A stretch of 64,000 nucleotides of DNA. It comes from Euborellia annulipes. Taxonomy: Eukaryota > Arthropoda > Insecta > Dermaptera > Anisolabididae. The stretch spans positions 124,001 to 188,000 of the forward strand of contig JAKCPI010000289.1 in NCBI GenBank assembly GCA_023213315.1, written 5' to 3'. The notes under the pieces were generated by a model that was not told the origin of the DNA, did not search any database, and saw only the letters and a list, made by a program, of their open reading frames with translations. Shown in pieces: positions 55,140 through 64,000 of this stretch (the first letter of the stretch is position 1; the number at the start of each line of letters is the position of its first letter). The position numbers and the translations under genes were made by a program.

Positions 55140-55760
55140 TTTAACCTGTAACTACTCTTCTCTCTAATGGAGAAACCAACGTGAATACTTTCATTTTAGT
55201 CCTCTGTTGGATAGTTGTTGTTATTAGTTTCAGGTGCCTACTCTTAATCTTTTAGCTAGTTCGTTTTGTTAGGAAGCCTTGATTTGTTTGTTTAATGTAG
55301 GATCCAAACGGAGAACTGAAATGAAAGATATTCTCATTGATTTATTCAATGAACGGATCATAAAGAGATCTTTTTGAAAGATCGAAGCCCAGGTTCTCAA
55401 GTGTTCTTGTGTTTTGCGAAAATACTGGTAAATCTTTTTTGACACATTTGGGAGTCTGATATGCTTTTGTATCTTTGAAGGTGGGTTTGAGATGGCTCTA
55501 TGAGTAAAGTGAGTCAGGGAAGGGTTGCCGTTTCTCCAGGAATAGCCTGGAGGGTCAAAATTGCAATCCTTGAGGCTAGGAACCCGAGGGCTCCACCGAT
55601 CTGATGGTGGAGACGGGGTTACAAACCTTCTCTCTATTGTCTTCGTATTTTGTGTTAGGCTAGGTAGGATTTCTTACTGGTTAACCCCCTCACTCCTTTA
55701 CTTGTAATCCAAAAAATCACGTTCACTCTCACAGATATGATTTCTTCAGACTCCCGGTTT
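55140..55760 (+). other. Unassigned island with two perfect hairpins and an exon-like segment
   Basis: 55301-55375 follows an AATGTAG acceptor-like site and reads SKRRTEMKDILIDLFNERII to a stop, so it may be a terminal exon of the upstream transcript. Further on, CTCCAGG-AATAG-CCTGGAG (55534-55552) and CTCCACC-loop-GGTGGAG (55591-55612) form two 7-bp hairpins 38 bases apart. No RNA family recognised. Confidence 0.35.
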
Positions 55761-56989
55761 ACGGTATATATATATATATATATGGGGGCTCGCATTTGTA
55801 TTCGGCAAGCAAGGGATAATTAGTTATTTAAAACCTTCTGGTTGTTCTTTTTTTATTATTTTCATTTACTACATACACTTTTTGTTGTAATAAATGAAAA
55901 TAACTTTTTTGGTATTTATTTTTTATTTAGTGTTTATGTGAGCTTGAAAAAGTGAGAGAAGAGAAAAAATTTTCAATATTTTTTGGAAAATTAAAGGTAA
56001 ACATAAAAAATTAGAACACTAATTCAAAATTCTTATAATTTAAATCATTAGAATTAAGACTAATTAGAAATTTTTTTTTAGGTCAGAAATTATAACATGT
56101 TTGATAAGAGAACTTATTTAAATATTTTCCATAAATAAATAATAATTGACGGAAAACTAAAAGGGAATGTGATGTGCTTATTTTCATGCACCTTCAACAA
56201 AGTGCTTTTTGAAGACCTTGGAGACTCCTATTCTGAAATGGAATAATATTGATATAATCGTTTTAGAAGCAAAATTACAGGAGCAAATCCTGAAAGGTAA
56301 TTTTTTTAAATAATATATATAATTAATATATCTCTCAATAATTAAAGTATTATTTTTTCAGATGGTTGATATGCTGAATAATGTCTCTCTATGAAATAAC
56401 AGAAAACGGTGGAAAATTTACAATTTCATGGAAGTTTCTATGAACACACCCATTGGTTTTCTAAGCTTATTCCATCCCTGATTAATCTCTTTAAAAAGCA
56501 AGTAATTTCATTAATATTGATATAATCAAGAGGCATAATGAATAATAAAATAATGGTGAATAGGAAAACTATCTCATGAAAATCAATTCAGAAAGAAGTT
56601 ATTACTTGCGCAGGTTAAAAAAGAATTCTCAAAAATATTTATTTCATAATTCAACATGCAATAAGAAATGATGAATGAGAATTTTCATAAAGAAAGATAT
56701 TTAGTACGAAAATACTTAAACTTAACTATAAAAATAATATTAATAATAATCTTTTCTATTATTTTGTTTTTCACAAGTATTATATATTATTAATGGTTAT
56801 GCTTAAATACTACATATAAAATTTGTTAATTAAATGGGCATATCGATACTTGGAATTAAAAGGTCGTAAAGAACAAAATAGAAAAAAAGAGTTATATATA
56901 CTTACAGAAATGTTCAGCTTTTTGAGCTTTACAAACATTCTAATTAAAATTGTGCTATCTCAAAAAAAAGTTTTTTTTTACGCCATTAA

Positions 56990-57179
56990 ATTTATTAGGG
57001 GATAGTGCTAACTTAAATATAAAGTTTCAAGCTCCTAGCTCTTTTCATTCTTGATAAATATTTTGTTCACACACACACACAGACAAACCATGTTGCGAAA
57101 ATCACTTTTTTGGATTCAGGGCACCTCAAAACGTTCCATCAAAGTCTAGACCTCGAATTTTTGACAAAAATCCAATTCT

Positions 57180-57218
<39 letters not shown>

Positions 57219-57240
57219 CCTAAGGTACGAGAAAGTAAAA
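56990..57240 (-). repeat. R1 repeat copy
   Basis: AACTTAAATATAAAGTTTCA, CCATGTTGCGAAAATCACTT and the (AT)n plus ACGAGAAAGT end as in other R1 copies. Confidence 0.7.
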
Positions 57241-57609
57241 ACAAAAATACAAATAAAAGGAAAAGAATTCTCTTCATTCATTTCTTATAAACATCCAAGG
57301 AGCAACAGAAGATCTTGAACACGAAGATTATAATAATTTATTCACTGATTTTATTAGAGAGAGAAAAATGAGGCACTGGTGCCATTATGTAAGCAGCTCA
57401 TGACTTCTGTTATTCTTTTGAAGCTTGAATCACTCAAACTTTGAGCATCGACTTAATTATTTTGAATTTTAGATATAAAGTTTGAGTCAAAATAATTTGG
57501 CCATGACCCCGAAAATGGAAAATGTGCTTCCCTTTGCACCAGGACACCAGGCTTTTGGCCCAACTTTCATCTTTATAGATATCGAAATCTATTAATATTT
57601 AACAAGACA

Positions 57610-57910
57610 AAATAAGGTTAAGGAGAAAAAACAAACCAGCGACTGTTTTTCACGTTAAAATAATTTAATGCCAAATATTTCCGATTGCCTAAACGCAATC
57701 CATCCTCAGTGCATCAAATTATACAATTGTGGAGCGTGTTTCAAAATTATAAAACATGATTATTCTATAAACAGAGGGGATAACGTTTTGATGAGCAAGT
57801 CACTGAGGGAAAAATTATATCTTTATATATATGATACAATGATACAATTACTTATATTTACTTTAAAACAATTTTCCCACAGTAACCTGCAAGGCGCTTT
57901 CTCGTTCTAA
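57610..57910 (-). repeat. Single arm of the 14702 foldback family, with a hammerhead-like core
   Basis: AGGTTAAGGAGAAAAAAC ... GGAGCG matches one arm of the 14702 element without the opposing arm. The minus strand (about 57671-57716) reads TGCA, CTGAGGA, then GATTGC-loop-GCAATC, GGAAATATT, giving a perfect 6-bp stem II different in sequence from the 14702 copy. Confidence 0.65.
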
Positions 57911-58822
57911 AACTCTTTTTACATCAAGACTGTATTTTTACACAGCAAGATAAATTTATAACTGATCCTGGGAAAATAAGAAGAAAAGATTTCCTCCATC
58001 AAACTTTGATTCTTGCAACGAAATTCAATCCGAAATTAGCCGAGCTTTGAAGTGCTAAGTCAAGGAAGGACACTTGGACTAAACTCACCTCTATTAAAAT
58101 GAATACAAATGCAAATGTGTAATAAATAAAATAATTTTTGTAATTTGGAAATTTAAATGGGTTGAAAGAGAAAAATATCCAAGTCTTGAACCACGTCCAT
58201 TCATGGGGCTGTTACTTCCCACAAAGATTGTTCATAAGAAAAACCCAAATTAATGAAAATTAAAAAAAGATTTTAAAATAAAGAAGATATTATCTCATAC
58301 ATACAGGGATTATAAAATCGAACTAATTCACTTTGAAAATCATGCTGATTCTACAACTTGTGGTTGCCTAGATGGAGACCGTGAGCTACCCGTGCTGGGA
58401 ATTCTTCATATGTCTCTTCTTCTTTACATGTCCCTTCTTTCTATATTTTCAAGGCGTCTGGCAATTTGAGGAACCGGCCTCTTCTTAGTCGCATTAATTT
58501 AAAATCATTAGAGAGCGATTAAAAATTATGCTTATTTGCGTTCGGCGCGAGCTCCTGATTGTTGCCCCGCCTCAAATAGATTTTGAGAGCCAGATATGTG
58601 CATAGGACTCTCACAAACGGTCATTACTAACAGTATAGATACTAATAAAACTATTTAGAGGCTTAAAAGTCCCCAAATTGAAACTTTATTTTTGAACTTT
58701 TGGCCACGTTTTCGGGATTTGGAACCATTGTGCGGCGGGCGGAACAAAAATAGGCACTCCCAAGCCAAGCTGGAACAGCATACGCCTAGGGCTGCCTGAC
58801 TAAGGGGGAGCTTGGTCGTAGT

Positions 58823-59299
58823 ATGCAAACTCAGGATACCAGGCGACCTCCAGTTTCAATTAGCCTTCTTGTGGCATTCAGGGGAGCTCTTCTGCAAGTG
58901 ACCGATATTTTCCTAGCTACTTGTGGGAACAGTATGGAGTCTCTAAGTAATATAAATTATGAGGAAGGTGTAGTGGCGTCATTTGAGAGGAGGAGGAGGG
59001 GGAATTCCCCCTCCCCTCAAGGGCTTTGATTTTTATAAAATTTTATATTATATATATATATATCTACGAGAATATAAACTGTACATAATTAAACAATTAA
59101 ATTAACTATATTTTGGCCAGATATGAGTACCTATTTGTAAGTAAATAAAAAAAAAAAATCCCCCCCCCCCCTCCCAAGAAAAGTTGAAATGTCGCCACTG
59201 GGAAGATGCCGCTCCAGGTGCACCACAACAGGCAGACAAAAAGCCTAAAGAAGAGGTTGAGCTCCTGGAAGAGAGCTTGCGGCCAGCCACGAACTAAGA
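58823..59299 (+). pseudogene. Unidentified open frame split by a hAT MITE
   Basis: The frame from ATG 58823 (VAFRGALLQVTDIFLATC, SMESLSNINYEEG) ends at the target duplication of the MITE 58971-59200. Removing the element and one 8-bp repeat joins it in frame to AAPGAPQQADKKPKEEVELL and a TAA at 59297. No family recognised, a stop lies just upstream of the ATG, and the antisense strand is also partly open, so this may be a relic of an older transposon. Confidence 0.35.
58971..59200 (+). mobile_element. hAT-like MITE, family C (complete)
   Basis: Ends TAGTGGCGTCATT and AAATGTCGCCACTG. It is flanked by GGAAGGTG (58963-58970) and GGAAGATG (59201-59208), an 8-bp duplication with one mismatch. Relatives at 16395 and 41726. 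Confidence 0.85.
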
Positions 59300-60009
59300 C
59301 TGACAAGTGGTCTTTAAACAGGACATTGTCCTTTAAAATATCATTTAATGAAGATGTGCAGAGCTGAGGACGATATATGTCTCTTCTGCAATCTAACAAA
59401 GAAAGGTTGAAACATATGTTTTTTTGTCACCAGACGTTTATGATGTGTTGGCTACCTTCATCAGAATGACGTCAAATTCAAATCCATGCATAGTTTCAAT
59501 CACATGAAAACAGAGCTGTCGATCATTTATTATTTTTTTTTGTACTCAATTCATGTTCCATTTTTCGCAACAAAAACATGGAAGATGTTTGGCCCAATCT
59601 GGTAGCAGAAAAATGTTTTATAAAAACCTATGGATATAGGGCATTAAATTACCAGACAGATTGGATTTATAAAATTTTATGTTGTTGTATTATAATTTTT
59701 TATAGCCGCGCCGCCCGCCTTCGCGCTACAGTATTAATCTGTTTGATAATATTTTTCACGTCTCAGAATAGCTAAAAACGCAAATTTCGGTGCCTAATTT
59801 TCAAAGATTTTTCCATATCCCTCAGGCCCTCCGGAAGTCGTCTGTCTGGATCTGGATTATGGGAACCCTAACTTGACGCCTTCTTGCTTCTTCTCTAGGT
59901 CTCATCTGTCTCAGATACACCTATTCTCAATCAGGATTTGATTATGAAGGGGTGGGGAGGATTTTTTAGAGGATTTCTGGGGAATTATATTAATTACATC
60001 AGTAAAGTA

Positions 60010-60165
60010 CATGGACGTAACTAGGGGGTGCCGGAGGGGGGGGGGACCAGAAGGCTCGTGGCCTCCCCCAGAAAGCTCCCTGCCCCAAGAAAAACTGAGA
60101 AATATGGGGCTTTCCAGGTCCCATGACCCCCCCCCCCCCAGCCAAATTCTCTAGTTACGCCCATG
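60010..60165. mobile_element. MITE with CATGGGCGTAACTAG termini
   Basis: Ends CATGGACGTAACTAG and CTAGTTACGCCCATG. Flanks GTAAAGTA and GCAAATTA agree at 6 of 8 positions, so a worn 8-bp duplication is possible. It interrupts an R1 copy (60170-60400) within its AGTAAAGTAC motif. The interior carries G9 and C14 runs. Confidence 0.7.
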
Positions 60166-60169
60166 GCAA

Positions 60170-60400
60170 ATTACCATGGGTCTGCCTAACTTAAATATAA
60201 AATTTCAACCTCCTAGCTCTTTTCGTTCTTGAGATATTTTGTTCACAGACAGACCATGCCGCGAAAACCACTTTTATGGATTCAGGGGACCTCAAAACGT
60301 GAAGATCCATCAAAATCTCGACATCGAATTTTTGACATGAATCCAATACTTTCTCTCTTTATATATTAACATATATTTAGAGGTAAGAGAAAGTAAAAGG
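60170..60400 (-). repeat. R1 repeat copy
   Basis: CTAACTTAAATATAAAATTT, CCATGCCGCGAAAACCACTT and GGTAAGAGAAAGTAAAAGG, ending about 225 bases before the UFL1 start codon. Confidence 0.7.
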
Positions 60401-60624
60401 ACACTAGATTTGTTTTTGAAATGGAATCTTTGAAAACAATTAATTTATAATTAATAGTAGACCTAAATAAAAATTTTGGATTTGAATTATGAATAATCCG
60501 CGCGGTGGCAAAAAAAGTAAACTTATCATTTTGACAGATTCCTAACCTTAACTCTTTATGCTCTTGAAACTCATCATCTCATCTTGTTAACGTGTACTAA
60601 TAAACATATGTGCATTATTTAAAA

Positions 60625-63204
60625 ATGACTGCAGTCGATTGGGATGAAGTTAAACGTCTAGCAGCTGATTTTCAAAGGGCTCAATTAAGTTCGACTGTTC
60701 AAAGGTATGTAAAAAATAAGTTTTAAAAATTATTTTTCTATTTTGAAAATATTCATCACAATTTTCACTTGTTAAATTTTCCACTTATATTTTTTATTAA
60801 ATAATTTTTTTTTTATAAACTAGGCTTTCAGAGAGGAATTGCGTTGAGATTGTTCAAACTCTTATTGAAGAAAAATTACTTGATGTCATCTTTACGACAG
60901 ATGGTAAAGAGTATGTCACTCCGAATCAACTCATTCAAGAAATTAAAGATGAACTCTACGTTAGCGGCGGTATTTAAATAATAATTACAAATTATTTTTA
61001 ACTTATTTTACTTATAAATAAATAATATTAAGGACTTTTTGCCATTTAAAGTAAAAATTTTCTTTCAATTGTATATACACATTAGGGTGCAAAAAAATTG
61101 AATCACTTCCCAAACGCGTAATCAGTGGTCATTTTTGCAAATAAGAAATTACTGGTTAAATATTTTTCAAGATCTATATATTTGAATAAGATATTAGTAT
61201 TCAAAATACCTCGATTCGGACTTTAAAGCTCAAAGTGCTGTGGAATCATTGTTTAATAAAAAGTTTTTTAAAGAAGTTGGCATATAGTCAACACTCACTT
61301 GTCAGCCCAAAATTGAACCCCAATGAATTTGAATTTGTGGAACCACCTTAAAAAGGTTTTGGCCTGAATTCAAGCACCTTCATGCTTTGAGGAGCTCGAG
61401 ATAACTATGCTAGAGGAGTGAAAAGCGATCCGACAAACAACAGTAAAATAAAAATCTGAAGTGGCTGGTCGCACAGCACACAACTTTCTCTTACCTTCGG
61501 TAATCGAAAGTTGTTCTGTGCTTGTCACCCCATATTGTTTGTGACGACATATATTTAGTTTCCAACCAACGATTCATAAATCAATTATTTTTTGATGTTC
61601 TTTAAAACGCATATTCTCATTTTGTCCTGAAATCTTTTGAAGCACACTTTACTCTTGTACTTCATAGGAAAGATAGGAGAAATGGTTGCCATGGTTACAA
61701 AATATAAATATTTTTCCATGTTTATAAATTTTACATCTACAATTCCAATATATCGGCGGAAACTAAACATATGTCGACACAAAAATCTGGTGTGGTAAGC
61801 ACAGAACACATACTTTCTATTACCTTCGGTAATGTGTGCAGTGCGACTAGTCACACCAGATTTTTCTTTAAATTTTTCCTTTTTATGTTTCCTTCCTCAA
61901 ATTTTTCTTTTTGTCTGTAGCTATGATTCAAAAAGTACTAAACAAACTTCATTAAAAATGTTTTTTTTTAATCCGAAATCTTTATTTTTTTTAAATTTCA
62001 TTAAGATTTTTTTTGGCCATTTAGACCCAGTCTCAATTTATTTCAATTGGATTGGTCGCCAATCTACACCAAGCCCAAAATCTTAAGCATTAACTTGTTG
62101 CATTTAATTTTTATATCAGTTCATTCTTATTTAAAAAAAAGGAACTGAATTATTTATTGAAGTGTGAACTAAACTACGGACAAAAAGGAAAATACAGGAA
62201 TGATGTGGGTTGGCACAGTAGCGTAACGTTTTTTAACTGGGCCCCGCAAACCTTTATTTCGGGCCCCATTATTAGACCATACAAAAAATATTTTTAATAT
62301 ACCGTATATCCCTGAACCCTGAGGGCCCGGGCCCTCTCAAAGAGAAATTTTCATCAAATTTTTTACCTTTTTTATCGGATTCATTGTTTTTTCCGTTTTT
62401 ATCGGAGCTACAGATTTTTAGCCCGGCCCGCGGGCCCCCAAGGTCCGGGGCTCCCCGCATCGCGGGGTCTGCGGGGCGTACGTTACGCCACTAGGTTGGC
62501 ATTTCATTAGGTAGAAAAAAGCCCTCGTGATCACGCGTTTGAGGAATTATTCTATTTTTTTGCACCTGTGTGTATATTTTTGATATGTTTGATTCTGAAT
62601 TATTATAAGTCTGATTAAGTAGACTTTGAGAAAATAAATAAAAATAAAATATTTAAGAAAATCTTCATGAACGAATGATTTTGTTTATTTTCCAGGTAGA
62701 ATTAATCTAGTTGAACTTGCTCGAATTTTAAATGTAGACTTGGCTCATGTTACAACAAGGACTCAAGAAATTGTTCGCAATGATAAAAATTGTAAACTTG
62801 TTTTGGGTCAATTGATTGATAGACGATATCTAAATCGTATCTGTGAGGAAGTCAATGAAAAGTTGCGTTTACAAGGCCAAATAACCTTCGGCGAAATAAC
62901 ACGACAATATGATCTCCCAGGGGACTTCTTACAAGGGGTATGCATTCTTTAATTAAGTTTACTTCATTAGGTGATGCATGGATATGTTAACTCTATAGAC
63001 TATTTAATTTTTAGGTGATTGAACACGAATTAGGACGTTTGATTGCTGGACATCAAGATAAATCTGATCCTAGATATATATTTACTGATGCATTTGTAGG
63101 TCAAACCAAAGCATGTGTCCGGGGAGCTCTTTCAGCTGCAACTCGCCCCATTACAGTTGCTTCCATCTTATCTCATACGGGACTTCAGGAAAAATTATTT
63201 TTTT
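60625..63204 (+). CDS. UFL1: E3 UFM1-protein ligase 1, first four exons
   Basis: Transfers the ubiquitin-like UFM1 to targets at the ER membrane, with DDRGK1. Exons 60625-60704, 60824-60969, 62696-62937 and 63015-63204, with phases 2, 1, 0 and 1 all consistent and donors GTATGT, GTATTT, GTATGC and GTAAGT. The start gives [20 protein letters not shown], matching the family's amino end (human [16 protein letters not shown]). Then [71 protein letters not shown] and [11 protein letters not shown]. About 220 residues are present of roughly 790 in the family; the rest lies beyond the right edge. No motif for regulation is clear upstream. Confidence 0.95.
61455..61865. repeat. R1 copy with both palindromic ends
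   Basis: The ends CTGAAGTGGCTGGTCGCAC and GTGCGACTAGTCACACCAG are inverted, each followed by a hairpin TTACCTTCGGTAA-type motif. It contains the empty target site for the MITE at 21020. Confidence 0.75.
62216..62493. mobile_element. hAT-like MITE, family D (complete)
   Basis: Ends CAGTAGCGTAACG and CGTTACGCCACTA. The 8-bp duplication GGTTGGCA is at 62208-62215 and 62494-62501. The interior has GGGCCC-rich blocks at both ends. It lies inside the Tc1 remnant of UFL1 intron 2. Confidence 0.92.
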
Positions 63205-63244
63205 GTAAGTAAGATAAAAAAAATGAAATAAATATATATATATG

Positions 63245-64000
63245 TCGTAGACAAATCGTGAAATTAGACAGTTCATGAACTGTCTAGACATTTCATGAAC
63301 TGCAGCCAGATCGTGTAATGGTCAAACAGTTACATGATCTGGCTAAAAATTTTAGACAGTTCATGAAATGCAATTGGGCCTTAGACAGATCGTGTAATGC
63401 TCGAGAGCTACATGAAATGTCTAAATTTTTTAGGCAGTTCATGAACTGCCTAACAGCAGTTTTGCCGATCGTGTACTGCTTCTAATTTAATGCAAATAAA
63501 GATCTCGAAAAAAAAAATTTTATTTTTTCGAAAATCTAAAAAAAGGGCTTCTATAAGTTGTAGACATTTTAAATAGTTTAATTAAAAAAAATGAGGTAGA
63601 TACTTAAATGCTGGAATCTCCCAAAATTAGAACCCCGAGACGCGCACCTTAACTCAAGATTTACAAAGTGAGGAAGATTTGGAAAATTTAGTAATCGATA
63701 ATAATAATAATAAAATCTTCAACTGTTGAAGATTTTATGGAATATTTCTTTCTTGTTTTCAAAAAAAAAAAAATAATAATAATAATAATGATAAAAATTG
63801 ACTTTTTTCGAGATCTTTATTTGCTTTACAAACAATACACGATCGGCAAAACTGCTGTTAGGCAGTTCATGAACTGCCAAAAAAATTTAGACATTTCATG
63901 TAATTCTCGAGTATTACACGATCTGTCTAAGGCCCAATTGCATTTCATGAACTGTCTAAAATTTTTAGCCAGATCATGTAACTGTTTGACCATTACACGA
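63245..64000. repeat. Large foldback element in UFL1 intron 4, truncated by the window edge
   Basis: The left arm (63245-63512) contains repeated CAGTTCATGAACTG and GATCGTGTAATG units; its mirror starts at about 63805 and runs to the edge. The centre holds a smaller palindrome AATCTTCAACTGTTGAAGATT at 63714-63734. No coding sequence. Confidence 0.8.

Larger units (their letters stand above)
61085..62570 (+). mobile_element. Decayed Tc1-like transposon in UFL1 intron 2
   Basis: Ends GGGTGCAAAAAAATTGAAT and the mirror ATTCTATTTTTTTGCACC, with TA at the left. At 61302-61442 a frame with three stops reads [12 protein letters not shown], then [11 protein letters not shown] and KAIRQTT, the carboxy end of a Tc1 transposase (NPIENLWxxLK ... 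LEELxxxLxEEW). The element contains an R1 copy and a hAT MITE inserted later. Confidence 0.6.

Noticed and set aside
1..64000. CRISPR arrays, rRNA genes, operons, plasmid or phage features
   Set aside because: None visible; gene structure is that of an animal nuclear genome.

Overview
This window is AT-rich, intron-rich animal DNA with no bacterial features. It is most likely from an arthropod, and a crustacean is a guess only. The reasons are short AT-rich introns with GT/AG borders, a BESS-type domain, and a dense population of DNA transposons, foldback elements and tRNA-derived SINEs in which only the exons stand out by coding content.

Layout. At the left edge, on the minus strand, are the first three coding exons of a CTR-type copper transporter (673-2256), which continues out of the window. 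From 2.3 to 27.7 kb there is no gene I can support. This stretch is a repeat landscape of long perfect palindromes, hAT-type MITEs with 8-bp target duplications, tRNA-derived SINEs, a LINE remnant and G homopolymers. From 27.7 to 50.05 kb, on the plus strand, is a 22-exon MSH6 gene (DNA mismatch repair). A putative E2F/CCAAT promoter, a 5' UTR intron and a poly(A) signal can be seen. Its introns are full of foldback elements, a pogo-like transposon and a mariner inverted pair. Exon 7 contains a tandem duplication, each copy lacking one base, so the reading frame is broken as assembled. Between MSH6 exons 3 and 4 lie two phase-compatible exons that encode a BESS-like domain. From 52.4 to 55.8 kb is an unidentified spliced, GC-richer transcript candidate. 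From 60.6 kb to the right edge are the first four exons of UFL1, the UFM1 E3 ligase, with a decayed Tc1 element and a large foldback element in its introns.

The three named genes are unrelated housekeeping genes (copper uptake, mismatch repair, ufmylation) and show no sign of working together. The most interesting signal is in the repeats. Several foldback elements carry a core resembling a hammerhead ribozyme (CTGANGA, stem II, GAAA, NUH) with complementary stem I and stem II arms that differ between elements, which suggests descent from Penelope-like or retrozyme-like elements. Several transposon insertions can be dated relative to each other because an empty-site copy of the target repeat is present in the same window.
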